From Saccopteryx bilineata (Eukaryota > Chordata > Mammalia > Chiroptera > Emballonuridae): a stretch of 64,000 nucleotides of DNA. The notes below the pieces were generated by a model. The model was given only the letters and a program-made list of their open reading frames with translations, did no database searches and was not told the DNA's origin. A program made the translations under genes and the position numbers. Location of the stretch: contig NC_089490.1 of the NCBI RefSeq assembly GCF_036850765.1, positions 131,654,522 through 131,718,521 on the forward strand. The letters run 5' to 3'. Numbering within the stretch: position 1 is the stretch's first letter; each line of letters begins with the position of its first letter. Below are positions 20,180-32,152 of the stretch, piece by piece.

Positions 20180-20545
20180 GCCCTGGCCGGTTGGCTCAGC
20201 GGTAGAGCGTCAGCCTGGCGTGCGGGGGACCCGGGTTCGATTCCCGGCCAGGGCACATAGGAGTAAGCGCCCATTTGCTTCTCCACCCCTCCCTCCCTCC
20301 TTCCTCTCTGTCTCTCTCTTCCCCTCCCACAGCCAAGGCTCCATTGGAGCAAGGATGGCCCAGGCGCTGGGGATGGCTCCTTGGCCTCTGCCCCAGGCGC
20401 TAGAGTGGCTCTGGTCACCGCAGAGCGTCGCCCCTGGTGGGCGTGCTGGGTGGATCCCGGCCGGGCGCATGCGGGAGTCTGTCTGACTGTCTCTCCCCGT
20501 TTCCAGCTTCAGAAAAATACCAAAAAAAAAAAAAAAAAAAAAAAA
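20180..20545 (+). mobile_element. SINE type A with TSD
   Basis: A young-looking copy with the consensus head GCCCTGGCCGGTTGGCTCAG, a full cloverleaf-compatible stem and a long A tail. Near-identical aaaaagaatgagga and aaaaagaataagga flank it. Confidence 0.95.
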
Positions 20546-21702
20546 GAATAAGGAAACAGTTTGTGCAAAGGCTCTGAGTGAGTTGAGTGGCTCGAGTACA
20601 AGGCCCAAAGGCAAAGAGGAGTGAGAGACAAGGCTGGGCAGTCTGGGAAGTTTCTCAATGTTTTAAGATCAGCAGGGAGTTGTTGAAGGGCTGATGCAAG
20701 TGGGTTCTGCCAAGATTGGAACCAGTCAGCCAGGCATGGATTAATACTATTGGGGGAGGAAGGACCTGGTCACCCACCCCTAGCCCTGCCATCTGCACCC
20801 ATCTCTCTGGGACTCCAGTTTCTGCCCAGCTTGTCTGTCTCCCTATGGCCCCATCCATCCTTCAGCTGTTCTCAGTGTTTCTACTTGCAGCTTTCTCCCA
20901 TACCCTCCAAACCTTGAGGATGCCATTAGTTCAGTCAGCACCTACCTATTAGGCACCTACTGTGCGTCAGGTGCTTTACTTTCACTATCATGTTGAGTTC
21001 CCCTAATAATTTTATGACTAAGGTGTGATGCTCAAGGTCAGATGTGGAGACTGAGGCCCAGGGATACAGTTGGTGAAGGGAAGACTGTTGGACCCAGAAG
21101 CTCAAGCATCTCTAACTCTCACAAGATATGCAGGTGCCAAGATATCTCTTAGGTCCTCATAGGTCCTCAGTGAACCATTCAGTGAATCAAGGGATGAGTG
21201 AATAAAGGAATGAATGAGCGGATAGTGGGCAAGTCCAGTGTGGCTGGGGGGACGGAGTGGGAATTGTCTGTAGAGAAGTGAACAGGACTCAGATTGAGAG
21301 AAGCCTTTACAGCCAAACCTGGGGTTGTGGGCATAACCTGGGAGCCAAGGAAGCTTCTAGACAAAAAGTTACACAATCTGATTTACATTTGAGTTGGACC
21401 ATGTTGCCAAGAGAGTAGAGTTAATTGAGTTTGTCGCTAGGGGGCGCTCAGGTCTTCCTAGAGATTATCTTCAGAACTGCTATGTCCAAAGGGTGGCCAC
21501 TGACAACAGGTGGCATTTGAGCACTTGAAATGTGGCCAGTCCCAACCTAGATGTAAGTATAAAGTATATACTAGACCCCAAAGACTGCAAGGGAAAAAGA
21601 ATGTAACATACCCTGTTAACACTTTTAAAACTATCAATGACAAAATTATATTTTCTGCACATTGGGTTGAAAAATTATATTATTACAATTTCACTTGTTT
21701 CA
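20546..21702. other. Intergenic sequence with L2/MIR scraps
   Basis: Positions 20550-20640 (gtgcaaaggctctgag) look like an L2 fragment and about 20940-21100 (actgaggcccagggatacag) like an antisense MIR. No exon was recognised. Confidence 0.5.
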
Positions 21703-21885
21703 GCCTGGCCTGTGGTGGCACAGTGGATAAAGCATCAACTTGGAACTCTGAGGTCGCCGGTTTGAAACTCTGGGCTTGCCTGGTCAAGGCACATATAGGA
21801 GTTGATGCTTCTTGCTCCTCCCACCCTTCTCTCTCCCTTCTTTCTCTCTCTCTCTCTCTAAAAAAAAAAAAAGGAATAAAAATTT
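21703..21885 (+). mobile_element. SINE type C with TSD
   Basis: The head GCCTGGCCTGTGGTGGCAC and A tail are bounded by ttcacttgtttc direct repeats (about 21690 and 21887). Confidence 0.93.
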
Positions 21886-22073
21886 TTTTCACTTGTTTCT
21901 TTTTACTTTTTTGTAATGTGGTTAAGACATACATGCATGGATTACATATATTTCTATGGGGAAATGCTGGCTTTGAGAAGTTAGTATTTTCAACTGCTGG
22001 ACGGGGGGCAAACTAACCTCTTTTTCTCTTACTTCCTTTTATATTAGTCATCCTTCAAGGTAACCATCTACAG

Positions 22074-22794
22074 CAGTGGTCCCCAACCCCCGGGCCACAG
22101 ACCGGTAGCGGTCCGTGGGCCATTTGGTGCCGGTCCACAGAGAAAGAATAAATAACTTATATTATTTTCGTTTTATTTATATTGAAGCCTAAACGATGTT
22201 TTATTATTTTTTAAATTAATTTTTTTTTCCTTTTGTATCTTTCCGAAGCTGGAAACGGGGAGAGACAGTCAGACAGACTCCCGCATGCGCCCGACCAGGA
22301 TCCACCTGGCACGCCCACCAGGGGCGACACTCTGCCCACCAGGGGGCGATGCTCTGCCCATCCGGGGCATCGCTCTGCTGCAACCAGAGCCACTCTATCG
22401 CCTGGGGCAGAGGCCAAGGAGACATCCCCAGCGCCCGGGCCATCTTTGCTCCAATGGAGCCTTGGCTGTGGGAGGGGAAGAAAGAGACAGAGAGGAAGGA
22501 GAGGGGGAGGGGTGGAGAAGCAGATGGGCGCTTCTCCTGTGTGCCCTGGCCGGGAATCGAACCCGGAACTTCTGCATGCCAGACCGACGCTCTACCACTG
22601 AGCCAACCGGCCAGGGACGATGTTTTATTTTTAAAAAATGACCAGATTCCCTCTGTTACATTCGTCTAAGACTCACTCTTGACGCTTGTCTCGGTCACGT
22701 GATACATTTAGCCGTTCCACCCTAAAGGCCGGTCAGTGAAAATATTTTCTGACATTAAACCGGTCAGTGGCCCAAAAAAGGTTGAGGACCAGTG
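22074..22794 (+). mobile_element. Non-autonomous hAT element, family 3, with nested SINE
   Basis: The left end CAGTGGTCCCCAACCCCCGG and right end GGTTGAGGACCAGTG are inverted. A perfect 8-bp TSD, atctacag, lies at 22066-22073 and 22795-22802. About 297 bp remain once the SINE and its duplication are removed. Confidence 0.93.
22206..22616 (-). mobile_element. SINE type A, antisense, inside hAT, perfect TSD
   Basis: The 13-bp duplication acgatgttttatt at 22193-22205 and 22617-22629 bounds a full type A copy. Confidence 0.95.
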
Positions 22795-22802
22795 ATCTAC
22801 AG

Positions 22803-23214
22803 TGCTTCCCATCAGGTTATGCTCCGTGCTGATTGAATACAAGTACATACGCATAAACAGTAAAAATGGAGAGTTGGACTTTTTATTTTATAAATATGGA
22901 ATCATATTGGATACATGATTTTTTTACCCAAAGTATATTATGGAAACTTCTCAGACTGCCTGCTGAGGTCCTAATTCACTCTTTTTAATTTCTTGACAAT
23001 CTTCCATGATGTGGATGAACCAGAATTTTTATTCAATCACATTCCCAATAACAGGTTTTCATTTGGTTTGCAGGTTTTATTTCCTCTGCTCCTAAAAAAA
23101 AGAACAAACAAACAAAAAATGCTGCAATAAATATTTTTATACCTATTATTATAGGTAATAATTTTATTTCTTTTTTTTTTATTGTGGTAAGTACTTTCTT
23201 TAAAACTTTGTCCA
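22803..23214 (-). mobile_element. Old L1 3' fragment, antisense (probable)
   Basis: The order of cttccatgatgtggatgaac, tgctgcaataaatattttt and T-rich spacers resembles the antisense L1 3' region. It is strongly diverged. Confidence 0.45.
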
Positions 23215-23567
23215 GCCTGACCAGGCAGTGGCACAATGGATAGAACATCGGACTGGGACACAGAAGACTCAAGTTCAAAACCATGAGGTCGCCGGTTTGA
23301 GCACGAGCTCACCAGTTTGAGCATGGGGTCACTGGCTTGAGCATGGGATCATAGACATGACCCCAAGGTCGCTGGCTTGAGCCCAAGTTTGCTGGCTTGA
23401 GCAAGGGTTCACTTGGTCTGCTATAGCCTCCTGGTCAAGGCACATATGAAAAACTAATCAATGAACAACTAAGGTGTCACAACGAAGAATTGTTGCTTCT
23501 CATCACTCTTCCTTCCTGTCTGTCTGTCTCCATCTGTCCTTCTCTCTGACTCTCTCTGTCTCTGTCA
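23215..23567 (+). mobile_element. SINE type B, full length
   Basis: The head GCCTGACCAGGCAGTGGCAC, repeated tggcttgagc motifs and the ctgtctgtctgtc tract are present. Confidence 0.93.
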
Positions 23568-23580
23568 AAAAAATTAATTA

Positions 23581-23704
23581 GCCTGACCTGTGGTGGCGCA
23601 GTGGATAAAGCATCGACCTGGAAATGCTGAGGTCGCCAGTTCGAAACCCTGGGCTTGCCTGGTCAAGGCACATATGGGAGTTGATGCTTCCAGCTCCTCC
23701 CCCT

Positions 23705-23763
<59 letters not shown>

Positions 23764-23800
23764 CCTCTCCTCTCTAAAATGAATAAATTTAAAAATTAAT
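23581..23800 (+). mobile_element. SINE type C with expanded (CT)n
   Basis: The head GCCTGACCTGTGGTGGCGC is followed by a long ct repeat at about 23708-23764. Repeats of aaaattaatta on both sides suggest a TSD at the tail of the preceding SINE. Confidence 0.93.
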
Positions 23801-23809
23801 TAATTAAAA

Positions 23810-24640
23810 TTTAAAAAATAAAAATATTTTTGACATGTTCTTTCAGGTGTGTAATATAGCAATTTGACATTTATGTACCTTATAAAATGATCAACCCATA
23901 AGCCTAGTACCCACCTGTCATCAGAAATAGTTATCACAATTTTTTTTTGTGACAGAGACAGAGAGAGGGACAGATAGGGACAGACAGATAGGAAGGGACA
24001 GCAATGAGAAGGTGTTGCAGCACCTTAGTTGGTCATTGATTGTTCTCTCATATGTGCCTTGACCAGTGGGGGGAGGGGGGTTCAGCAGAGCAAGTGATCC
24101 CTGCCAGCGACCTTGGGCTCAAGCCAGTGACCATGGGGTCATGTCTATAATCCCACGCTCAAGCCAGCAACCCACGTGCTCAAACTGATGAGGCTGTGCT
24201 CAAGCCGGATGATCTGGTGCTTAAGCCTGTGACCTCGGGGTTTTGAACCTGAGTCCTCTGCGTCCCAGTCCAACGCTCTATCCACTGCACGCACCACCGG
24301 CTGGTTAGGCGGTTATTGCAATACTGTATTATTGACTGTAATATTCTATGTTGTACTTTACATTCCTGTGAGTATTTTCTAATTACTGATTAGTACTTTT
24401 TAATCCTTTCCTCTTTTTCACCCAGCCCCCCAAACCCCTCCCACCTGGCAACCATGAATTTGTTCTCTGAATCTATGAGTTGGTTTCTGTTTTTGTTTGT
24501 TTGTTTTGTTTTTTAGATTCTACATAGAAGTGAAATTATACAATATTTGTCTTTCTGTGTTTGACTTTGATTTATTTCTGAGGGAAAGATTTCTAAGAAT
24601 GAGATTGCTGGGTGAAAGTTTTATTTTTATTTTTAATTTT
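23810..24640 (-). mobile_element. Old L1 3' region, antisense, split by a SINE
   Basis: The phrases cctggcaaccatgaatttg, gttctctgaatctatgagtt and agattctacatagaagtg are typical of antisense L1 3' UTRs. A related fragment is at 50358-50575. Confidence 0.7.
23943..24308 (-). mobile_element. SINE type B, antisense
   Basis: The purine-rich gacagagacagagagaggg end at the left and the head complement at the right identify it. Similar gttatcacaat and gttattgcaat sit at the two borders. Confidence 0.9.
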
Positions 24641-24649
24641 TTTATTTAT

Positions 24650-24955
24650 TGATATTTTTTAAAGAAAGAGAGAGAGAGGAAGGGAAAGAGGGAGAAAGAA
24701 ACATGGATCCATTGTTCTGCTTATCCATACATTCATTGGTTAATTCTTTCTTTTTCTTAATTTTGTTAATGTTCAGAGAGCGAGGAATGGAGAGAGACAG
24801 AGATAGAGACAGAGAAAGGAGAAACATCGATCTGTTGTTCTGCGCACTCATGCTGTCACTGGTTGACTCTTACACGTGCTCTGACCAGGGATGGAAACCG
24901 CAACCTCGGCAAGTCGGGATGACGTTCCAACTGAACTACCTAGCCAAGAAGCTTA
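24650..24955 (-). mobile_element. SINE type D, antisense, two pieces
   Basis: The reverse complement reads ttggctaggtagttcagttg with a GGTTTCCATCCCTGG B-box-like segment and an aatcgatgtttctc-like motif: an older tRNA-SINE. The 24650-24760 part duplicates its gaga-rich end. Confidence 0.75.
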
Positions 24956-25166
24956 TGTATTTTTAATTTTCATTGATTTTGTCAGGTTGTTGATATGAAT
25001 GGATTGATTCTAAAGTTTATACAGAAAGGCAACGACCTAGAACAGCCAGCATAATACTGAAAAAGAACAAAATTAGGAGACTGATGCTACCCAAAGTCAA
25101 GACTTTCTATAATCTACAGTAATCAAGACAGCGTGGGATTGGCACACACACAAAATGGACACATGG

Positions 25167-25475
25167 GCCCTGGCCAGTTGGCTCAGTGGATAGAGCATCG
25201 GCCTGATGTGCGTACCTCTCAGGTTCAATCCTGGTCAGGGCACACAGAAGTGACCATCTGCTTCTCTTCTTCTCCTTCTCCCTCTTTTTTCTCTCTTCCC
25301 CTCCTGTAGTCAGTGGCTTGATTGGTCCAAGGGTTGGCCTCAGGTGCTCGGGATAGCTCAGTGGATTTGAGCATCAGACCCAGACAGGGGTTGCCAGGTG
25401 GATCCCGGTCTGGGTACATGCGAGAGTCTAATTCTCTATCCCCTCCTCTCACTTAAAAAAAACAAAAAATTTTAA
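25167..25475 (+). mobile_element. SINE type E
   Basis: The head GCCCTGGCCAGTTGGCTCAG is type A-like but lacks the GGTAG and uses GGTTCAATCCTGGTCAGGG as B box. The body differs from type A. Confidence 0.88.
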
Positions 25476-25482
25476 AAAGCAA

Positions 25483-26071
25483 GCCTGACCAGGCAGTGGT
25501 ATCAGCCTGGGATGCTGAGGACCCAGGTTTGAAACCCCAAGGTCACTGGTTTGAGTGAGGGTTCACCAGCATGAGCATAGGCTTACCAGCTTGAGCAAGG
25601 GGGCATAAAGATGACCCCATGCTCTCTGGCTTGAGGCCAAAGGTTACTGGCTTGAGCAAGGAGTCACTGGCTCAGTTGGAGCCCCCCACCCACAGTCAAG
25701 GTATGTGTAAGAAGCAATCAATGAACAACTAAGGCCTGACCAGGCAGTGGCACAATGGATGGAGCATCAGACCAGGATACGGCAGACCCAGGTTTGAAAC
25801 CCCGAGGTTGCCGAATTGAGCACATGTTCACCAGCTTGAGCACAGAGTCACTGGCTTGAGCGTGAGATCATAGACATGACCCCATGGTCACTGGCTTGAG
25901 CCCAAGGTCGCTGGCTTGATCAAAGGGTCACTCACTCTGCTGTAGCCCCTCAATCAAGGCACATATGAGAAAACAGTCAATGGACAACTAAGGTGCCACA
26001 ACGAAGAATAGATGCTTCGCGTCTCCCTCCCTTCCTGTCTGTCTGTCCCTATCTGTCCCTCTCTGTCTCTG

Positions 26072-26109
<38 letters not shown>

Positions 26110-26205
26110 GAAAATGAACAACTAAGGTGCCACAACGAAGTATAGATGCTTCTTATCTCTCTCCCTTCCTGTCTGTATCTCTCTCTTTCTTAAAAAAAAA
26201 AAGAG
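25483..26205 (+). mobile_element. SINE type B, outer copy of a nested pair
   Basis: The copy runs 25483-25733 and resumes at 26113 after an inserted second type B SINE. Its distal part ends in a poly(A) tract at about 26190-26203. Confidence 0.9.
25734..26112 (+). mobile_element. SINE type B, inner copy, with (CA)n tail
   Basis: The 14-bp duplication aatgaacaactaag at 25720-25733 and 26113-26126 shows it landed inside an older copy of its own family. The tail has expanded to a (CA)n microsatellite at 26074-26105. Confidence 0.95.
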
Positions 26206-26268
26206 CACATAGATTAATGAAGCAGAATAGAAAGCCCAGAAATAGATCCAGATAAATATAGTCAATTA

Positions 26269-26565
26269 ATTTTTTTTGAGAGAGAGAGAGAGAGATACAG
26301 AAAGGGAAAGATGAAAAACAATTCATAATTGTGTCACTTTAGCTGTTCATTGATTGCTTCTTAACCAAGGGGCTCAAGCTGAGCCAATGATCCCTTTGCT
26401 CAAGCCAGTGATCCTGGGATCATGTCATCCTGTGCTCAAGCTGTCAAGCCTGCACTCAAGCCAAATGAGTTCACACTCAAGCTGGTGACCTTGGGTTGGT
26501 TTTGAATCTGGAACCTCAGTGTCCCAGACTGATGCTCTATCTACTGTACCACCACTGGTCAGGCA
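26269..26565 (-). mobile_element. SINE type B, antisense
   Basis: The gaga-rich end at the left and the head complement ctggtcaggc at the right are diagnostic. Confidence 0.9.
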
Positions 26566-28211
26566 ACCTTGCTTTTTTATGTTGTGTATTTTCTGATGCT
26601 TTGTCATCCTGAGACCTTGCTGACCCTGGAGACACTGACCCTCCCAGGATTAGCTAATCCTTAGAGATAGCAAACAGCTTCCTCAGGGAGTGTTCCTCTC
26701 ATTAGCAAATCAGCCAATGCAACAACTCATACACAACCACCCCTTTTATCAAGCTCTGCACCTGGACCAATAACCCCTCTGCCCTAATCATCCCAGGGCC
26801 AAGAACCAGACAACTAGGGCAGCCCCTATGCCCCAGAGACAGTTGAAATTATTCAAACCAGCCACTCCTAAACTTTGTCTTGCCTTTCTCATGGAAATCA
26901 CAATCAACACTGTCACTCACTTTTTTTCCCTCATATCTCCACTTCCTGAGCCACCTTTATGCTTCCCCTTGTGGCCAGATGTGATATAAGCCTCCTGCTT
27001 CTAAGGTACTGAGTATAAATACCTTTCTTCCTGACAGTCATTTCTGTGTCCAGGTGTCTTATCATACCTAGTTAAAACAAATCCCAGATACACTTGAAGA
27101 CAAGAAGATTTCAAACAATACAGATAGATGGTCAACTGGGTCAGATGCCACAAGAAGTTAAGGCAGCCTAAAGTGGCTGGTGACTGCAGGGACTGAGGGA
27201 TACCCACTGAAATAGATGGGCAGACAGTGGCAAGTATAGGGCAGAATGTCATCTCTGGGAAATTAGTGCAGGTTAACTGCTAAAGGGAAGAAGGCTGTGG
27301 GCAGTTGGAGAGAGACCAGCTTGGAGAAGCGTTTTTGTTTTCGTTCTCCAGTGGAAGAGATATCAAAGGACTATAGGAGCATAGTGAGATTCTAATGGTG
27401 CCCTGGAGCAAGCACAGGGAAGGGGAGCAGATTAGGGAGAGGCTTGCAGGCTCAGCTAACTCACACGATGCCTCTTGGAGCAGGGGTGGGACTGGTGGCT
27501 GAAAGGATGCAGGAGTAGAGGCACCATTGGCAGCATGCAAGAAAGGTATGGCTAGAAGAGGTGGTGGGGAAAGACGGTTCATGGTGTAACCAGAAATATC
27601 AGCATTTGTGCTGCCTGTCATCTCTCAGCCAAATAAGTAGAGAAAGGGATTGAATCTTTATGAGCACTTTATTCAGATGCCCAGAGATCTGAGGAGATGG
27701 GAGTTATGTACCCTAAAGAGCTACTCTTAGCATCCTATCCCCAGCCATCCTTTTAATAATGGGAAGAAAATGTTAGGTAAGGAGTTTTGGAATTTCAAGA
27801 GAGTTAATTAGATCATAGTCAAAGTTAAGTGAATTGTAGTTATGGGTGGGGAGTTCTAACCTTTGATCACAAAGGCTTTGCTTGCAGTCCCCTGGGGCAC
27901 AAGACCGAATTGCTTGTAGATCTTCTGGGGTAGAGTTGGATTACTTGCAGACTCCTGGAACACAGTGCTGGATTGCTTGCAGATCTCGTTAAGTCATGTA
28001 GGCCTATTCAGGTATTCCAGTTCCTGGAGTAAAGTTTTTACTTGCATTCACTATTAAACCTATTGATTATAACTAAAGCCACTATTACTCAAGTTAAATT
28101 CTAATTCTTGAGTTCCCCTTATCAATTGGGGCCCCTGAAGTTGGACTGGCCAATGGGAAGAGAAAGATGTAGTCAGGGATCTGGAGAATGGAGAGTAAGA
28201 GGACAAGGGTT
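26566..28211. other. Unassigned; part may be an LTR
   Basis: Positions 26570-27060 have an LTR-like composition (ccaatcagcc-type motifs, ctataagcc and gagtataaatacc TATA-like strings) but no TSD or termini could be fixed. The remainder to 28211 holds nothing I recognise. Confidence 0.35.
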
Positions 28212-28522
28212 ATGAAGAAAGAGGTGATGATGATGAAGATGATAATGGTGCTGATGGTGGTGATAATGATGATATTGGTGATGGTGAGGATGGTGAGGAT
28301 GATGATAATGATAATGATGATGGTGATGATAGTGATGGTGCTTACGGTGGTGATGGTAATGCTAAAGATGGTGATGATGATGATGATATTGGTGATGGTG
28401 ACAATAATGGTGATGATGATGATAATATTGGTGATGAAGATGGAGATGGTGATGATTATGATGCTGGTGATAGTGATGGTAATAATGATTTTGATATGAT
28501 GATGATGATGGTGGCAGTGTGG
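28212..28522. repeat. Imperfect (GAT)n/(GGTGAT)n tract
   Basis: About 310 bp of gatgatgatgaagatg-like variants. The Met/Val-rich open frame across it is compositional. Confidence 0.93.
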
Positions 28523-28617
28523 TGATCGTGGTGGCTACTCTTTACCCCATTTGTGCCAAGCTATAAATGTATTATGCCAATACAGAACAGCTGCATAATT
28601 TGCAAGCCCCCCTCCAC

Positions 28618-28991
28618 CTTTTTAGTGAGAATAAGACAGATATACAGACAAGAAGAAAGAGAAATGAGAAGCATCAACTCATAGTTGCAGCACCTTAGTT
28701 GTTCATTGATTGCTTTCTCATATGTGCCTTGACCCGAGGGCTCCAGCTAAGCCAGTGACCCCTTGCTTAGCCAGTAACTTTGGGCTCAAACCAGTGACTT
28801 TGGGCTTCAAGCCAATGACCTTTGGACTCAATAAAGCAACCATGGGGTCATGTCTACAATTCCATGCTCAAGCCAGAGACCCTGTGCTCAAGCTGATGAG
28901 CCCACGCTCAAGTCGGTGACCTTGGGTTTCAAACCTAGGTCCTTAGTGTCCCAGGCCAGTGCTCTATCCACTGCACCACTGCCTGGGCAGG
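28618..28991 (-). mobile_element. SINE type B, antisense
   Basis: The type B body runs in reverse from gacagatatacagacaag to the head complement at ctgggcaggc, with several internal near-duplications of the gccagtgacc motif. Confidence 0.88.
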
Positions 28992-29491
28992 CTGCAGGGC
29001 CCTTGTTAAAAAAAAAAGAAAAGGAAATACAAAACTTTTTCCTTTCTTCTATCACTTCTCTCTCAACTGGTCAAGTGTTTTCTATTTCCCATGTCATTCC
29101 AAGTAACAAGGACATAAAGTGTTAAATACTTAGCATCAATTTTACCATTTATTTTTGAATTGTCCAACACAGGTTTCATTTCAAACATAAGAGCATTTTA
29201 ACTTGTTGGTGAAATCCCCTAACATATACAATTGGGTTTCATAGCTCATCCTTGCCCATATATCTTGTTCTTACCAAAACAGTGGAAATACTACACAAAA
29301 CATTTACTTTGATACAGGTATGTTCTACTCACACTCTTTACTTTCTGCTTGCTGGTAAGAAATATCTTAAAGAAAAAAAAGGATTTTCGGTTGTTCTCTC
29401 ATTCTATTTCTGTGTGATATTCTTCTGTATCAGTAGTTGGTTAATACAGGACTGTCAAATGAGTGAAAAAAATATATAACAGGGGTTTTTA
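28992..29491. other. Unassigned AT-rich sequence
   Basis: No exon, RNA or repeat family was recognised. Confidence 0.5.
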
Positions 29492-29509
29492 ATCTTTGTT
29501 TTTCTTAAA

Positions 29510-29682
29510 ATTTATTTTTTTATTTTTATTTTTTTATTAAAGATTTTATTTATTCATTATAGGGGGGGCAGGAAGCATCAACTCCCATATGTGCCTTGAC
29601 CAGGCAAGCCCAGGGTTTTGAACCAGCAACCTCAGCGTTTCCAGGTTGACGCTTTATCCACTGCGCCACCACAGGTCAGGCC
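29510..29682 (-). mobile_element. SINE type C, antisense, 18-bp TSD
   Basis: The head complement CCACCACAGGTCAGGC lies at the right end. A perfect 18-bp duplication, atctttgtttttcttaaa, flanks it (29492-29509 and 29683-29700). Confidence 0.96.
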
Positions 29683-29934
29683 ATCTTTGTTTTTCTTAAA
29701 CATTTTTTATTTCTTTTAGAGTTAGAAGCAAGTTCTGGTTCACATGGAAAGTGTTGCTCCTAGAGGCTGTCATCATCTTACTCAGTCTGGCATGACTGTT
29801 CCACATCATGGGCCCACTGACACTTGGTGTACATGGAGCTTCATGAAGGCTATAGACAGATTTCTTCTCCTGTGTATGCTCCATTGTCCCATCTGACTTC
29901 ACTTAAAAGCACAAGTTCCAAGGTAAAATTATTT

Positions 29935-30365
29935 AGACTTTCCAGATAGAGGTATTATGCTCAGTGTAATATGCCAGACTGAGAAGGACAAATACTCTAT
30001 GATTTTAGATATGTGTAGAACCTAAAAACAATAAAATCAGAAGTGGTTTCCAGAGATTGGAGTCTTGGGAAATGGAAAGATATTGACCCAAGGATACAAA
30101 CTTCTTGTTAGAAGATTAACATGAAGTACAGCATGGTGGTTATAGCTAATAACAGTGTATCATATATTTGAATGCTGCTAAGAGAGTAGATCCTAAATGT
30201 TCTCACCATGGAAAGGAAATTATACTGTAATTAAGAGATGGGCTGGAGAGAGGTAGCTAATTTTCTATGGTATTCATAATTTTGCAATTATAAATGTATT
30301 AAATTAATACTTTGTACAAACTTATACAGCTATGTGTCAATTATATCTCAATAAAGCAGGGGTAA
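29935..30365 (+). mobile_element. Old L1 3' UTR
   Basis: The sequence tattatgctcagtgtaatat, a tggttatagctaataacag-like stretch and the end attatatctcaataaagcag follow the L1 3' UTR order of older mammalian subfamilies. Positions 30366-30930 downstream were not assigned. Confidence 0.85.
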
Positions 30366-30939
30366 AAAAGAATTTCCAGATAGCCACTGCAGAGTTAAGT
30401 GAAGTGCATGGCCCTTCTGAGTGCAGTCCTCTGGGCAGCTGCACAGGTCACACAATGCAAAGCCAGTCTTGGTATAGCATTTTACTGATGACAAAACAAG
30501 GAAGCAACTTGCCTGAGCATGCCCAGCTGGGAATTGGTGGAACTACCACCAATTCTTAGAGGTCATTTCTCTCATTATTGCATCATTGGACTGCATCTTA
30601 GGTGCTGGAATGAGTTCTATGGTCCCATCCTGGGCATCCAGTCCCTGCTGACAAACCCAATAACCACAGATCACTCTGCTACCACTTGTGCTTCCTTTTT
30701 GTAAATTACCTGGTTGGAATTCACAGAGAAAGAGAGTGAGTGTTGGGATAATCCAGAAGGTTGGTTCGCATATGATTTTGTCCTAGAACTGTTTCATAAT
30801 TAAAGAGAAAGACTTAGTGGTATGTCAGTACTCTTACTTAAAAAGGAAAAAACGTGAGGAGCTACAGAATACCTCCCTTCAGGAGAAGTAGTGGCTGGGT
30901 TCCATGGGTGGGTTCCCTGACTGGATTCTATAGTTGGGT

Positions 30940-31440
30940 TTTGTGTTGAGTTCCATAGCTGTGTTCCATAGCTGGCTTCTGTGGCTGTGTTCCATGGTTG
31001 GCTTCTGTGGCTGTGTTCCATGGTTGGCTTCTGTGGCTGTGTTCCATGGTTGGCTTCTGTGGCTGTGTTCCATGGCTGGCTTCTGTGGCTGTGTTCCATA
31101 GCTGGCTTCTGTGGCTGTGTTCCATAGCTGGCTTCTGTGGCTGTGTTCCATAGCTGGCTTCTGTGGCTGTGTTCCATGGCTGGCTTCTGTGGCTGTGTTC
31201 CATGGTTGGCTTCTGTGGCTGTGTTCCATGGTTGGCTTCTGTGGCTGTGTTCCATAGCTGGCTTCTGTGGCTGTGTTCCATGATTGGGTTCTGTGGCTAG
31301 GTTTCATGCTGGGTTCTGTGGCTGGGTTTCATGGTTGGTTTCTGTGGCTGGATTCCACAGCTGTATTCTGTGGCTGTTTTGGATTGAGTTTCATGACCCG
31401 GTTTTGTGTTGGGTTCCATGACTGGTTCCATGTTTAGGTT
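30940..31440. repeat. 26-bp minisatellite
   Basis: From about 30973 to 31285 there are 12 nearly identical 26-bp units containing ggcttctgtggctgtgttcc. Variation is concentrated in the next four bases (tggt/tagc/tggc). Degenerate units extend both ways. On the minus strand all three frames are open and encode the same 26-residue period (HSHRSQPWNTATEA-like), because 26 is not a multiple of 3. Confidence 0.95.
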
Positions 31441-31756
31441 TTGTGACTGGTTTCTGTGGTTGATTTAGGTCTTCAAGAATCTCTATATGTTCTGTTCTCT
31501 TGGTTAGGGAAGTTTCAAGTTCAGGTGAAAAGACACTGCAGCGACATTTTGCCCTAGTTTGAAGTTATAAATTAATGAAAACACCCATATGTTGGATCAG
31601 ATTTGAACTGGGTTAAAAACGACCTCTCTTAGAGAGACTGCCTTCATCTCAGAGGAAGAGGCAGGCACCCTGAGTTTGAGTCTGGAGAGGGAATGGACAA
31701 ATATCAGGAGAGGTTACCTGAGGTAAAGGGATTTTACCAGGATACTCTGATTTTTT

Positions 31757-32152
31757 TTTTCTTTTTTTTCATTTTTCTGAAGCTGGAAACAGGGAGATAC
31801 AGTCAGACAGACTCCCGCATGCGCCCAACCGGGATCCACCCGGCACGCCCACCAGGGGCGACGCTCTGCCCACCAGGGAGCGATGCTCTGCCCATCCTGG
31901 GCGTCGCCATGTTGCGACCAGAGCCATTCTAGCGCCTGGGGCAGAGGCCACAGAGCCATCCCCAGCGCCCGGGCCATCTTTGCTCCAATGGAGCCTTGGC
32001 TGCGGGAGGGGAAGAGAGAGACAGAGAGGGAAAGCGCGGCGGAGGGGTGGAGAAGCAAATGGGCGCTTCTCCTGTGTGCCCTGGCTGGGAATCGAACCCG
32101 GGTCCTCCGCACGCTAGGCCGACGCTCTACCGCTGAGCCAACCGGCCAGGGC
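31757..32152 (-). mobile_element. SINE type A, antisense
   Basis: A full copy with T-rich left end and head complement CCGGCCAGGGC at the right. The duplicated gatactctgatttttt marks the TSD (from 31741 and from 32156). Confidence 0.95.

Larger units (their letters stand above)
24985..26268 (+). mobile_element. Old L1 ORF2 fragment, split by SINEs
   Basis: The left piece (24985-25163) with ctaaagtttatacagaaagg and aatcaagacagcgtgggatt and the right piece (26205-26268) with agaaagcccagaaatagatc are consecutive L1 ORF2 sequence. Confidence 0.85.

Noticed and set aside
20180..20260. tRNA-like cloverleaf with A and B boxes (also at 1009, 16921 and, antisense, near 19197, 22616, 32152, 35982, 46978)
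   Set aside because: Each is the head of a type A SINE with a body and A tail directly attached; not a free tRNA gene.
28188..28499. Met/Val-rich 103-codon frame
   Set aside because: A by-product of an imperfect gat/ggtgat microsatellite.
30940..31440. Regular repeats that could suggest a CRISPR array
   Set aside because: The 26-bp units are directly adjacent with no spacers and the genome is mammalian; it is a minisatellite.
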